Positions 8,801-20,659 of a DNA stretch of 64,000 nt are shown piece after piece (position 1 is the first letter of the stretch; each line of letters begins with the position of its first letter). A program made the position numbers and the translations under genes. This DNA comes from Terebella lapidaria (lineage: Eukaryota > Annelida > Polychaeta > Terebellida > Terebellidae), in the NCBI GenBank assembly GCA_949152475.1, contig OX424557.1:28250657-28314656 (forward strand), given 5' to 3'. The notes beneath the pieces are model-generated. The model was given only the letters and a program-made list of their open reading frames with translations. It searched no databases and was not told the DNA's origin.

Positions 8801-10161
8801 CCTCACCTGCCCCCATGCAGATGTAATACTGTGACTGAGCCATGCTACTGTATTCACTGACTGCAGCCTGCATGTCCAGCATGAGGCTAGGCTCTGCCCT
8901 CTCAGCCAGTGCAGTATATGAGAGCCCTGCTCAGTAATGCCTGTGATAAGGCAATACCCCCCCCCCCCCCCCTCTCCCTCCCCCACCTCCACTGTCAGCC
9001 AGTCTAATCTGCATATGAATGTAGCAATGTATCAGTGACTTGTATGCACTGCCCCTCTTCCCCCCCCCCCCCCCCCCCTCTCCTGTCCCCTCACCCCAGT
9101 TTACTATACTAACACCAACAAGTTGGAACAATGCCCTCCTTCCCTTTCTAAAGAAAACAATAGGTGGTTATATAATGATGACCCAAACTGAAGATAACAG
9201 CTTTGAAGGTCTGCCTGGGCCTTGCTTGCCGGTCAATTGTTCATTGTATTCAGTTAAAACAGCACTGTGTTTATCTGGATGAAACTACATGCATTGTTTT
9301 GTTTTCTAGCTGTATTTCACATGCAGTGACCAAATTATCATTGTTTTACTTAGTCAGAACCCAGAATAATTTCCTTTTTGCTTGTATTATGAATGTCTGT
9401 CATGTCTGTACATTTAATACCTATTGAGATTAAAACAAATATCTGATGGACATTTGTCTAGTGAGCAACTGCTATAATTTGAACTCTCACTCCCACCTGT
9501 GTTCAATAATCCTGGTATATGTATTATAATAACAGTCAAGTTTCACCATTAGAAAAGAAAAGAAAAATTGGGGGATGCCACAAAGCCTATAGGCTTTTAT
9601 GTCTAGTTTCAAGTTGGTGCTGTCAGTGTACAAAGAATAAATGAATAAAAGAATGAATTGCTCATTCTTATTTAACCTATTACTGTAATCAACTATGCAC
9701 AATTCACATGTAGATTTATCTTAAAATTTAATTTGATTATGTATAGTCATTATCTGATCAGAGAATATTCAGAAATGGTAAATATGTAGTTTTAGTGTAG
9801 TATTATGTAGCTTATTTTCTGTTTAGCATTTAGGTTATGGTGGGTTTTTTTTGTCAATTTTGCATACAAATACAGAATGCATATGTTGTCTGACACTTGA
9901 ATAGTGATAACATGTAAACAATATCTTGCTCTTGAATCGGTTGCCTTGCCTATCGTGAAAGCATTGATAATTTCTAATTTCACTGTAGTGCAGGCAAGTT
10001 GCCAAACTTGCATTTACATGTACATCACATTTATGTACCAAGAGTTGTTTAGTACCTGATAAATACAATAAGATATATGGTGACTTTTCTGTATTTTCTA
10101 CAAAGGAGCGTGGAGAGTGATCCTAATGGGATTACCAGCTTTCATATATATTTATGAAACC

Positions 10162-10167
10162 AATAAA
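10162..10167 (+). terminator. Candidate polyadenylation signal AATAAA
   Basis: The canonical hexamer lies 2.6 kb after the stop of the candidate exon at 7456-7551. The assignment is by position only. Confidence 0.25.
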
Positions 10168-10175
10168 CTTATATT

Positions 10176-12862
10176 AGTAATGACTCTGTTCTTCGTCAAC
10201 CCTTTCATGTCTAAAGTTGCATCCATGTTGAAAAAGGTAGTTCTCAAGAGTTCAAATTGAAGTGGCAAGTAGTGTACAATGTATATAGTGGCAAATTCGT
10301 CAAAATAATCCTACACCTTTTTGAATTTTGTATCCGATGGTCAATTTACACATTAAATAGACGACGGCCAATCTACACATGGAATGGACATCAGTGAGTT
10401 AAAAGTCCGAGGTCCAGTTTGTTGCCAAAAGATGCAGAATACATGTACATTACTTCATATTAATCCTATTATTAAGGCTATTCTCCAAAATTTACTAGAG
10501 ATTTTGTCTCCACGAGTTACTATAGACTTAATTTGGGTGACAATTTATTTGGCAGTAGGGAGGAAAGTGCCAAATTAAATCTTGTGCCAAATTAACTAGA
10601 TATATGTTGATAGTATATTGTGATTTTTAAACCGCTAAATTAAATTAGTCTTTTCACAGTACATGTAGCTAGTTAGCACTCCCCATGTTCGAGGTCGGCG
10701 ATAGGGTCGCCATACATTATACAACTTCCTCTTTGTTCATGATAGAAACCCTGAGCTCTATTGTCAACAACTAAGTGTCCATAGGCCAATTTATAATTTC
10801 AGATTGACATATCCTTAAGTTTGAGAACACCAAACGCATTATATAGGAATTCTTAATAACATGATCCGAGTTCAAGGTCACCAAAAGATGCATTACATAC
10901 GACCTCGAAGCTTGTAATACAAACTATATTGAGCATTCCGTCTCCAACAAACAAGTTACTATACCTGTCAGCCTGACTGAGTTTGTATTCAAGGTCATCT
11001 CTAGTCAAGTTCAAGCTTTCTACCGGTACTACTACTGTAGTATAAGAATCACCATGTACAACATATGATAATAGATGTCCAAAATAGACTTCAGCTCTAA
11101 TCTGTATCTCCAATCAGGTACATGTGTGTATATATAATGTCCATATTCCACAGAGTCGAGTAGCACTAAGAATTTCAGCTTAAAACGTTACCCATTTCGG
11201 GGGAAAATGTCATATTTTGGATATTTTTCAAGGATAATGCAATCTAAATATTTGATATAAAGCTACAAAATGACTCGATTTTGAACAAGAATACTAATCA
11301 TGCCAAATTTGTCAGGGCTCCTTGAATATAGGTACCTGATGTAGGCCTACAATTGACATTGAGCACATGGTCAAATCAGGTCCAGTTAAAGGATACCAAA
11401 TGAAGTGCCATATACATATACTCCTAGATGCTCATAAATTAGAGACGAGCATAAATTTTCATCCCTGCATATAGTGTAAATAGCATTGGAGTACTCGACA
11501 CATCAGAGGTCAAGATCACCGAAAGTCCCCCCATCCCCATGATACGATTTTCTTTATGTTTATAATATCAACACATACTGCAGTCCAAAAGTAGATCAGT
11601 GCATGGCTATCTAGCCATTAAAGGCAAGTCTTCATACATCTATAATAATCCGGGGACATTATCATTCACTTCCAGCTAATGATATCGCCAAAATAAATGT
11701 GTTACCTCAATTTTCCATACATGACTAAACAGTATTTTAACAATCTGGTGCACTGTAGCACGTTCAACGCAACAAAACTTTCTGTAACGTTCCATATTGG
11801 GATATCAGTGTGGATGACTCGGCAAATGTTTGCCAACAGGTGGTTTTGAACACCCTACAGTTGATATCTACCGGAACCTCCTTTACTCATGACTGACCAA
11901 TCAAATCACTAGTATGAATGATTTATTAAAATTTCTACAATTTTCATATGCACATTCAGACGAAGGAATATGCACCGAATAATCAATATTAACTACTAGT
12001 ATACATTATAAGTACAAGCCCTGTTCAAACAGCATGTATCCTGTAAAGTATACTTTCCTTGCAAAAGTATACTGTCCTTGCAAAAATACACAACAGTCTA
12101 CAGGAACTAGTCACGAACATTATCCACACACGCACACACAGTGAACATCGTTGGTAAGATCAATATACAGGATTCTCCACCACTGACACACTCGATACAA
12201 GATCACTAGCCATACCAAATACACACAATAGCTTTTAATGTGGAAGTAGAGATTATTTCAATTGGTAAATGCATATCAATATTGTCCAGCAAGTAAAACC
12301 TGCTCACTTGTCTGGTATGGCACTTGGTTTGCTATTCATGGTTGGCCAAAAATTCAATTAATGTAGTCATGTAGACTTGTCACGATATGAAAGAATCTGA
12401 TGCACAATCTAAATCCGTACAATTTCATGGCATTAGTAGTATCTGAATATATTTTATATAAATATTAATTTTATAGACCACACTATATCTTCATGAAGAT
12501 GCATGGTGTGTGAGAGTACATATTTCATACAGAACAGTCCTTACAACAACACACATTTTTGAACACCAAGAATAACATAATGATAATCTTAAATCTTTTT
12601 TGACAAATTGGGTTCACAAGCTCAATCCATTCATATTTGTTTCCAAAAACACAACACGGAACACACACAATACTCATGTATCCAGCACCAACTCAACTGG
12701 AATTGCCTGTGTATTATGTGATTTACCTACATCATGTATTGACATGTACACAATGAGTGCAAAAATATCACCCAGTGATTCGCCAGCTCGCCGGTATTTG
12801 CATGTAATAGCAATGCATGTTGGCTCTTGGAACCCAGAACAAACTTTTCCAAAAATGAAGGT
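10176..12862. other. Intergenic region, nothing identified
   Basis: AT-rich sequence with only short chance frames. No splice-bounded exon, RNA gene or clear repeat was seen on either strand. Confidence 0.4.
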
Positions 12863-12868
12863 TTAATT
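12863..12868 (-). terminator. Candidate polyadenylation signal (ATTAAA) of the QT-motif gene
   Basis: On the minus strand an ATTAAA lies about 155 bases after the stop codon of the gene at 13023-15266. A later AATAAA (11923-11928 on the plus coordinates) is an alternative. Position only. Confidence 0.25.
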
Positions 12869-13022
12869 TCACCTCAGAATTTGTTCATTATGTAATAAAG
12901 TTCATCGTGCATGCTCATCATTGCTATAACCAAGCAAAACAAAACTTGTTTCAGACATATTGCTTTCCACATTCATAATATAAAAGACAGTCATGATTCT
13001 GTACAGTCACATTTTGACTCAT

Positions 13023-15266
13023 TCACTTGTCACTCTTTCTGGGTCTGCCACGTCCTCGTGGTGTTTTGGTAGTTTCAGTAGTAGGTGGAGACACGACATC
13101 AGCAGCTTTCTCCTGTTTGATAGTCCGTAAGCTGGCACGGGACCGCCTACGAGGCGTCTCATCCACCACCTCAGCCTCCTGCTGCAGCTCCGGTAGCTCT
13201 GGCTCCGGTTCTGCCTCAGGTTCTGGCTCTGGTTCTGGCTCTGGTTCAGGGGTAGGTGCAGTTTTAACGCGTTTGCTGGTCTCAGGTTCCTCAGGGCTGT
13301 CTCCTTTCCGTTTCCCAGTTGGAGCCTCTTCCACAACCTCCTCGGCGGGATGAACTTCGACAGGTACCTCTACAACTGCAGCCTCTGTAGGCACCGTCGT
13401 CTCAGTCGTCTCCTCATCTGTGATCTGTCGCCGTGCCAGCGTTCGCTTTCGGGATTTGTTGGGCGACTGCCATGCACTAGGATCCTCAAACAGTCCAATG
13501 TCCTGTGGTTCTTCCTGCTGAACCTGGACAACCTGACTGGTGCCTTCATAGACTTCTATCTGCTGGCATGGTTGGGGTTGCTGCTCCACTGCTATTGGTT
13601 CTACGGGTGTCAGTACAGGAGGCTCTGGTTCACGATCTACTTTCCGTTGAATGGTTTTACCCTCCCTCCCTTTTGGCTTCTTGATCAAGTTGAATGCTTC
13701 TGCATGACATGTCTGCAAATGTTCATACAGAGCGGGGGACTCATGAAACGTCTCTGAGCACACAGGACAGCTGTACTTGCCAAGAACTCCAGCAGACGAC
13801 GCGTAGTACTGACCTCCTCCCTGTGGCTGGTTATTGTATGGAACTTGTGCTCGCTGACCATACTGAGGATTAGCTCTATAGTTGCCACGCTGGATTGCAC
13901 CTCCCCTGGTGCGGACACCTCGGGCTCTGTATGGAGATGGGTTCCCTCTCACTCTGGCTGGTGCAACTACGGGCACAACAGTGTTCTCCTTGTCTGGCAT
14001 GTCGTAGGGTGTAGCTTCTTCTTCATCGGCTCGCAACTCAATCTCGATCTCATTTCCCATACTGGACACCTTGGTCGGGCTCAAGGAGGAACTCTTGAGC
14101 TTCTTTACCAGGAAGCTGGCGTCGCCGATGATGATGGTGACAGGATCTGTCTGGCAGCCCTCCTCAGAGAACTCTGGGACGATTTGAAGCACCTGGGAAG
14201 CTCCGGCACCAGAACTTTCTGACTGCTGGGAGCTTGCCACCCCCATAGAGATATCAGCAATCTGCAAGTTCTCCTCCACTTGACTGCCGTCCACGGTCTC
14301 CTGGAACATCACTTGTGGCGTGCTATTAACAATGGGCAAAGCATTCTCAGGCACATGGTTGGCCACTGGTAAAGCGACCTCCAGTTCAGTCTGGCATTCA
14401 TTCTCAACGACGTACACTTCTGTTTGACTGTCTCTTTCTTCACTGTATACTTCAGTCTGACTGCACTGCTGGTTCGTTTCAAGTTCTGTCTGGACAAAAC
14501 TTTCCTGGATCTCTGTAGCATCAGTTTGACTTTGCTGCTCAGCTGCCTGTACAGTTGCTTGTGCCTCCTGATCTGCCATCAGTGCCATGCTGCTGTCTGT
14601 TTGTGCCTCGACGATATAGCAGTCTACAGTTGCCTGGCAGGCCTGGTATCCAACATCCACAGTGGCCTGCACCTGACCTTCCACCAAGTTGGCAATACTC
14701 GAGTCAGTCTGAATGACTGCCTCAGACTCATTAACTTCAGTCTGACATGTGACATTTTGTTCATCACGGATGGTTTGACAGACAACTTCAGATTGGTCAG
14801 GCTGGACTTGGATGTACTGGTCGCCAGTGATGGTTGGTTCGGTCTGGCACACAACTTCCTGTTGTTGGAGCTCAGTTTGACTTTCACCCTCCGTCATTAG
14901 TGACCAACTCTGATTGGTCTGTGAGATCCCGTCCACGGGCTGCCATGATCCCGCCTGGCTGCCTGCATCTGCACTTGGTTCCACTATACGGACGATATGC
15001 ACAGTCTGTGTTTCAGTGTCAGTGATTTTCAGAACCTCTGTTTGTTGTGCGGATTGAGTTTCATCCTTTGGTGCAGTCTGCATGGCAGCATGCTGGATGT
15101 CAATGTTTTTGGTCTGGACATTGCTGTCCTGACTGGAGATCTTGTCTGTCTGGCTGACCTGGTGCTGGGCGTTGGTGCTGTCTGTCTGAGAGTGCACCTC
15201 CTGCTGCTCAGGACCATCAACATGACTGCCGGTTGAGTTATTTTCGCTATTCTGGGTTGGGTGCAT
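13023..15266 (-). CDS. QT-motif repeat / RG-rich / C2H2 zinc-finger / AT-hook nuclear protein
   Basis: This is a 747-aa protein in one coding exon. The start is the ATG at 15266 (MHPTQNS): the open frame reaches 15293, but the exon begins at 15282 after an acceptor. With the noncoding first exon joined, an in-frame stop lies upstream of this ATG. About residues 20-390 are acidic and hold 19 QT motifs, mostly [S/C/V/T]QT[D/E] (HSQTD, VCQTE, DSQTE). These resemble dynein light chain LC8 binding sites. Then come an RG/Tyr-rich stretch (~445-490) and a C2H2 finger (C-x2-C-x12-H-x4-H, first Cys ~500). A long Pro-Glu repeat and basic segments follow, and the C-terminus ends in an AT-hook (RGRGRPRK). 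The likely place is the nucleus, binding DNA and several LC8 dimers. ATMIN/ASCIZ has fingers plus many LC8 motifs, but its fingers are N-terminal, so I give no orthology. Confidence 0.8.
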   Translation of the reverse strand: MHPTQNSENNSTGSHVDGPEQQEVHSQTDSTNAQHQVSQTDKISSQDSNVQTKNIDIQHAAMQTAPKDETQSAQQTEVLKITDTETQTVHIVRIVEPSADAGSQAGSWQPVDGISQTNQSWSLMTEGESQTELQQQEVVCQTEPTITGDQYIQVQPDQSEVVCQTIRDEQNVTCQTEVNESEAVIQTDSSIANLVEGQVQATVDVGYQACQATVDCYIVEAQTDSSMALMADQEAQATVQAAEQQSQTDATEIQESFVQTELETNQQCSQTEVYSEERDSQTEVYVVENECQTELEVALPVANHVPENALPIVNSTPQVMFQETVDGSQVEENLQIADISMGVASSQQSESSGAGASQVLQIVPEFSEEGCQTDPVTIIIGDASFLVKKLKSSSLSPTKVSSMGNEIEIELRADEEEATPYDMPDKENTVVPVVAPARVRGNPSPYRARGVRTRGGAIQRGNYRANPQYGQRAQVPYNNQPQGGGQYYASSAGVLGKYSCPVCSETFHESPALYEHLQTCHAEAFNLIKKPKGREGKTIQRKVDREPEPPVLTPVEPIAVEQQPQPCQQIEVYEGTSQVVQVQQEEPQDIGLFEDPSAWQSPNKSRKRTLARRQITDEETTETTVPTEAAVVEVPVEVHPAEEVVEEAPTGKRKGDSPEEPETSKRVKTAPTPEPEPEPEPEPEAEPEPELPELQQEAEVVDETPRRRSRASLRTIKQEKAADVVSPPTTETTKTPRGRGRPRKSDK

Positions 15267-15282
15267 CTTTGTGGTTTGAGAC
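15267..15282 (-). other. 5'UTR part of exon 2 with splice acceptor
   Basis: On the minus strand a T-rich tract ends in gatcaatag (AG at plus 15283-15284), followed by 16 noncoding bases and the ATG. This sets the exon start and rules out the upstream non-ATG extension of the frame. Confidence 0.6.
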
Positions 15283-16234
15283 CTATTGATCAAGAAAAAT
15301 CAAGAGAAATTTGTTTAAGTATAAATACATCAATGCAGACTATATATGTATGAGCACAGTGGACATCCAAATTGATCTGTGATGAATGTTCTGTAACATT
15401 ATCAAACAAGCATAATTTTATATGAACATTTATTCACAATCCAAAGTCTGGAAATCTGTGCAGGCTGGCATTCTATTATTGAGCGTGTTTCAGTTTCAGT
15501 GATTCATACGGCTTTTTAGTGATCAGACTAGCTGGGAAATTGAGCAAGTTTTGAATCTATCTCGATCTGCACCACTAAAATGCCAGTTTGAGAATAAACA
15601 GCCGATGCGGTATGAATACTATGACACTGCAAAGTTTTTAAGTTGAAAAAAAAATTTGTTTGTGTTTACTGCTACAAAATACGATTGGATTTTTAAAAAA
15701 ATTGTTGCAAAATATATGTGTAGAAACAATTGCTATATGTGTAGAACAATGGATCATCCAATTTCAAGTTCGAGTGCTCAAAGAATTTTATCGATTGTGA
15801 TCAAGCCCTCAACGAAACACTACGCCATTGATTCTTTGACTATAGTTTTTCCTTCCAGACTGATAGAGAATAGACTGACTTGAAAGTTTGGATCATGACA
15901 TTAGCTTTGAAATTTTTCACAGATTTATTGATCCTTCAAAAGTTATCCCATTCCTATTTTTTATAAGTATTAAATAATGTTTTTTTTGGGGGGGGCTGGT
16001 GCCTTCCCTAAATTTGTTTGAATCTGCAAAAGGACAGACTCCTTACAGGCTGAAATCAGATGGAATATGCACCAGATGTAGGTGTCATATCTATGCCTAT
16101 GCCATGGCTGGGTTCCTCATGCGCTACGATATACAAGAAGTTACGGGCGGCCGGGTTGTGTAGAAGAGCGGGATGCTGGGTAGTGTGAGCTCCTATAGAT
16201 CCTAAGTTCGCCACACCCCCAAATAAGCCAGTTT

Positions 16235-16629
16235 GGAAATGTTTCTGGATCAGGTCACCAGAGGTGGGTCGGGGCTCAAGTGGTATAAACAAAATGTTCT
16301 TACGCAACATGTTCAAATGAGAGTTATGTGGTATACTTGATCGGGCTTCATGGGAACTGAGGCCTCAGTTGGAGGAACAGCCAACTGTGGCTATGTGAAG
16401 TCCTGACTTCCCAGATAATTTTTTTGTAATCCCTCATATAAATACCTCAAGTGTATCAAAATAAATTCTATTCTAGTAAACGAAGTATTTAGTATCGTAC
16501 AGGCAAAATCAAGTAGACTGTTAGTGACAGTGACTCAACAATGGTAGGTAGACAACATGGGGTGGCTTCAAATGTTTATACCACTTGAGCCCTGGCCTTC
16601 TTCCGGTGACATGACCTAGAAACATTTCC
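16235..16629. repeat. Diverged inverted repeat pair
   Basis: Arms 16235-16291 and 16573-16629 are imperfect reverse complements over about 57 bp; both contain gggctcaagtggtataaaca in opposite orientation. The ~280-bp interior is not coding. It could be a degraded foldback or MITE-like element. No target duplication was confirmed. Confidence 0.55.
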
Positions 16630-16978
16630 AACCAACCACAACCACTGATTTCACTTCAACTGTTATCAGAATAATCAGACAACCAGTAAAATTATGGCTG
16701 AAGGCATACATGTTTCATTTTTTAGCAGCGTCAATATCAAGAGTATAAAACAATTTTAAACGGGTCCAAAATACTATTGGCGAATTTAGGGATATTACGG
16801 AATTCCATAGGCGATATACGACATACTACATACCGAGGTGAAGTATGCCAAGTTATTGAACGATATCATTCAGCACCGCAATCTGATCAGCGAAAAACAG
16901 TGTAAACGAGTTAGAAAAATTGAAGTATACATGTATAGCAAACTAGCTTTTCCGCATTAAACTATAATTTAGATCAGG

Positions 16979-17945
16979 AAAACTAGCACGATGAGTCATA
17001 TATATGAAATTTAAACCAAAATATAAACAAGTATGTCGTATGTAGTATGTTATACATCGTATGTTGTATCTCGTATATGTGATATATGTCGTATATAGTA
17101 TATTAGTCATCCATATGCCACTTATATGAGGTCGTATGTGGTATGTCGTCTGTGGAATTCCATAGGATGTGGCAAAATTAGCTAGGACGGTTAGCCTGTA
17201 CAAGTTATACATTTTTTTGCACTGTGTACGTTCAGTGAGTAAGCAAGATTTATTAATCATCTGATCATACAGCCATAAAATGCTGCTGTCAGTGCTGAAA
17301 TTGATTATCGGGAAAACTAGCACGATGAGTCATAAATGAAATTTAAACTAAAATATAAACAAGTATGTCGTATGTAGAATGTTGTTATATATCGTATGTT
17401 GTAACTCGTATGTAATAAATATGTTGTATGTAGTATATTAGCCATCCATATGCCACTTTTGAGGTCGTATGTGGTATGTCGTCTGTGGAATTCCATAGGA
17501 TGTGGCAAAATTAGGACGGTTAGCCTGTAAAAGTTGTACATTTTTTTTGCACTGTGTACGTTCAGTGAGTAAGCAAGATTTATTACCGTATTGGTCCTAA
17601 TAGTGGCACGCACTGTAATAGTAGAGTACCCCCTGTTTTACCCCAAAATGTACGATTTTTGTAACGTTGTAATTCACTTCATACCTTTCTAATAAGACCT
17701 TGGAGTGTTCCAATCCACTCATTCATGATTTTTTAATCATAATAAAGCAGGGGATTGAAGGCTATAGGTAGATCTATATTATTCAGTGATTTTCTTGAAT
17801 CTGACCTCAAATTTGACCTCATTTTTGCACGCGCTGCTGCAAGGGGTCTTGCTTTGGCTTGCCGTGCTACTAATTTAAATATGACCAATAGTACGGTAAT
17901 CATCAGATCATAGCCGTGAAATGCTGCTGTCAGTGCTGAAATTGA
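16979..17945. repeat. 334-bp tandem duplication, second unit interrupted by a MITE
   Basis: Unit 1 (16979-17312) and unit 2 (17313-17945) both start aaaactagcacgatgagtca and both contain gctgctgtcagtgctgaaat near the end. They differ by scattered substitutions and small indels. The extra length of unit 2 is the insertion at 17586-17896. Short frames inside are noncoding. Confidence 0.8.
17586..17896. mobile_element. 311-bp MITE with TA target duplication
   Basis: Unit 1 of the surrounding duplication supplies an empty site (gatttattaatcatc). The filled site reads gatttatta-[CCGTA...TACGG]-taatcatc, so TA is duplicated. The ends are imperfect inverted repeats: CCGTATTGGTC on the left, and CCGTACTATTGGTC read inward from the right. 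It has no ORF, so it is non-autonomous. A TA duplication suggests a Tc1/mariner-type mobiliser, but the terminal motif does not identify a family. Confidence 0.75.
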
Positions 17946-17973
17946 TAATGAGATGACAAATATATATACTCAC

Positions 17974-18098
17974 ACGTAATTCTGTTAAAGTTTGATTCTG
18001 ATCTAGATCCTCTGATACTGTTGACTGTGTTCTGGAGAATCAGACTCAGACTGGACCCAGCCAGGCCACTCTGAACAATGAATGAGTCACGAATATCC
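17974..18098 (-). other. Predicted noncoding first exon of the QT-motif gene
   Basis: On the minus strand a TATA-like box lies ~30 bases before ~18098, and a strong donor (ACGT|GTGAGT) follows at 17973. Joined to exon 2, the frame carries a stop shortly before the ATG at 15266, so this exon would be 5'UTR. The start is inferred from the TATA box; no transcript evidence is available here. Confidence 0.45.
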
Positions 18099-18124
18099 AC
18101 AACACATGCGAGTAGACAGACAGT

Positions 18125-18132
18125 ATTTTATA
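18125..18132 (-). promoter_or_regulatory. TATA-like box
   Basis: TATAAAAT on the minus strand, about 30 bases upstream of the inferred first exon. A CG-richer stretch (18480-18800) lies further upstream. Confidence 0.4.
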
Positions 18133-18639
18133 AGAACGTATCAACATTGGTAACACTATGCCTAGTCAATAGTTGTGAAGCCATAATATGTACCGATTGT
18201 CTGTGATATTTAATTAAATGTGGGCACAAAATATCGTGCTCGACCGAAGAAGCCAAGCTAGCCAGGGTCAAGGACATTTTTTTCCGGGAGCATGCATAAT
18301 TTATAAAATATCAACAATTGTCAACAACAAAATGTTGCATGATGTGTACAAATATTTGATCAAAACTTTCATTCTATACCAAATAATATATGTATCGATG
18401 AAAAGTTATACCAGCCTGGTATCGATTCCTTCCGGATAAATTTGAAAACTTCATATGCGAAATAAAAGCCTCCCAAGAGAGAGAACTGCACTCATCCGGG
18501 CCCCTTTTCGCACGGGGGCGCCTTTTGTGCAAGCAAAGTGGGCTCAAACGCTAGATGGCGCTGTAACAAAATTGCTTCGCCAACCCTGGCACGAGTCTCC
18601 ACATGCATTATTGTCGGGATATAGTGTCCCAAGGGAAAT

Positions 18640-19300
18640 CCACCATGATCACCATCCCGGTCCCCCGGACCTCGGTGTAGCAACAGCTTACATTTTAACC
18701 CCGCCCGCGCTCCCTCCAAGATAGACATATAATAGGGGCCTACTGCTTCCCTATCCTAAACCTGAATTTAGGACGGCCGGGGTGACTTTGGCGGCCGGGA
18801 TCTGCACATGGCGCTGATCAATGCAGTCTGTCTAGGCCTATGCCTGAGCACTAGGCCTAGGCCTAGGCCTACTGCTAACCTAACAGTGGCCCTCTTTAAA
18901 GAAATCGTTGATGGTGGTTAAGAGAGGGATATGAATTGTTGAGGCTATAGATCGAGAGCTGCACCCTCCATTCACGGTTTGAACATCCACCATGATCACC
19001 ATCCCGGTCTCCCGGACCCCGGTGTAGCAACCCCCGCACTCCCTCCAAGACCTATAGGCCTAAGGGCCGACTGCTCAAGGAGAAGCTTCCCTATCCTAAA
19101 TTTGAATTTAGGGCGGTGCCTTGGCGGCCGGGATCTGCACATGACGCTGATGAGGTCTGTCTAGGCATGGGCCTATGCCTGCATGAGCACTAGGCCCATA
19201 CTGAAAGCCCTAGTAGTGGTCTTCTTTAACCTAGAAATCGGGGGTGGTGGTTGAGAGGGCCATTGCAGAGACTATTGATAGATCTATCTAGAGCTGCACG
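18640..19300. repeat. Diverged tandem duplication (~345-bp period)
   Basis: Both copies carry ccaccatgatcaccatcccg (about 18640 and 18987), then cctccaaga, gcttccctatcctaaa, tttaggacgg/tttagggcgg, ggcggccgggatctgcacat and agcactaggcc, in the same order. Divergence is substantial, so the duplication is old. No coding frame is conserved between the copies. Confidence 0.7.
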
Positions 19301-19320
19301 CTACATTCAAATTAATGTTT

Positions 19321-19347
19321 AGGGAGGGGGGGGGGGGGGGGGGGAGG
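19321..19347. repeat. Poly-G tract
   Basis: A run of more than 20 G with one interruption. It is simple sequence, and its length is likely unstable. Confidence 0.8.
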
Positions 19348-19539
19348 TAGATCTAGCCCGGGCCTACGACTATTTTAGCCTACGATCTAGAGCTATCTAG
19401 CCCTTTGGCTACACATCAAATAATCAGAACAACGTTTGTTGACAGAGGAAATACGTGATCTTTTCTTGATGTATAATAATTGTAGGCCCTACAAACTCCA
19501 TCTTTGGGCTGATGAGCAAACGTGCATCAATGTCAGATG

Positions 19540-19740
19540 ATGCCGTCGAACCAACATAGGCCTACACATAACAAATAGCCTACGCATTGGTTGATTGTTG
19601 GCCGTACGTTGGTTCTTGGTTTCCAAGTGACATCGTTGGGCCAACATAGGGGCCATGAGCGAAAAGACGTGGGATCAACGTCAGATGATGACGTTGGACC
19701 AACATAACACATAACGTTGGTTTGACGCTGGCCCATGATC
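19540..19740. repeat. Short degenerate repeat based on CGTTGG / CCAACAT
   Basis: The words cgttgg(a/g)ccaacat, gtcgaaccaacat and acgttggtt recur several times within 200 bp in both orientations. This looks like a small degenerate minisatellite. No gene is supported; the minus-strand frames here are by-products. Confidence 0.45.
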
Positions 19741-20659
19741 GTATGATATGTTGTATGGGATATAGCTCCACCCCTTCTACAGCTGGGACTGGGCTCTGTG
19801 GACACAGTGATACTCGGAACTCTGACCCAATCGTCATCGAGAGCAGTGCTATTGCCATGGATAGGCGCCCCTGTAGATGAATAGCTCACTCAATGAGTTA
19901 GGTACCTCTCATCCGGAGGCCAAGATGCAGCAGATGATGCAGGATATCCTCCGGCCGTGTCTGCTATCACCTCAGTGCCCTCAGGCTGGCAGTAGATTCA
20001 GTCCAGAGCCTGGTGCGCCTCAAGCTATGCGAGGTATGTTCTGATTGGACCAATGGGATCAGTCAGTCCATCGTAACCAATGGCTCAGCTATCATAAGTG
20101 CTGCCTTGGACTTATGGTCGCAACAGCTGAGTATCCTGCGGTGAGACAGGGTCACAGCGCCCGAATTTGATCCAACCACGAGACTAACCACCATAATTTC
20201 CCAGTATGATCAGCAACCAGTCGTGTCGCCCCTGGGCCTCCGCCCCTGCACTGGTACATATGGCAGTAATCTCAAAGATTTTCCAAGCCGATATAGAAAA
20301 TCTTCGGTGATATCCATGGATGGGCAGCTTACAACAAGGCACGCCATCTCCTGCACATAATGCATCGCGATCTGTACCATCCCAGCCTGTTGTGCTAAGT
20401 ACAACTGTTGCAACATTGATCTGAGCAACGTCGACGGAGACTACCATTCCTTACCTCTTCCGCAACCTCGCACGCAACCTTTGCTGTCTGTGGAGTTCAG
20501 GGTTATGTCCCTCCATTGATCCAGTGTTCAGGGATGGACCTTCTCTCCCTCGCCGCAACTAGACACAAGTGGTAGCGATGGCATTGACGACATGATGTAG
20601 CAGCTATCTGACCTCCAGTTTGACTGGTTATTTTGCCTCAGTGATCAGACTCGATAAGA

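Larger units (their letters stand above)
7552..10175 (+). other. AT-rich region after the candidate last exon; possible long 3'UTR
   Basis: No coding frame is supported. An AATAAA at 10162-10167 could end the transcript of the exon at 7456; AATAAA-like words also occur near 9636-9645. Poly-C runs lie at ~8957-8972 and ~9061-9078. A repeat-like segment lies at 8459-8800. Confidence 0.3.
15283..17973 (-). other. Intron 1 of the QT-motif gene, filled with repeats
   Basis: A donor (GTGAGT, minus strand, plus 17968-17973) and the acceptor at 15283 bound a 2.69-kb intron. It holds an inverted repeat pair (16235-16629), a 334-bp tandem duplication and a MITE. No coding exon was seen in it. Confidence 0.5.

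Noticed and set aside
13350..15236. Several plus-strand frames of 60-160 codons opposite the QT-motif gene
   Set aside because: They are complements of a repetitive coding sequence. Cys/Leu-rich translation comes from reversed Gln/Thr/Glu codons.
16260..16291. A-box-like word (ggctcaagtggta) as a tRNA or tRNA-derived SINE
   Set aside because: No B box at the right distance and no cloverleaf; the word is part of an inverted repeat.
18480..18730. GC-rich frames on both strands near 18.5 kb
   Set aside because: They lie partly in an old tandem duplication, and the second copy does not preserve either frame.
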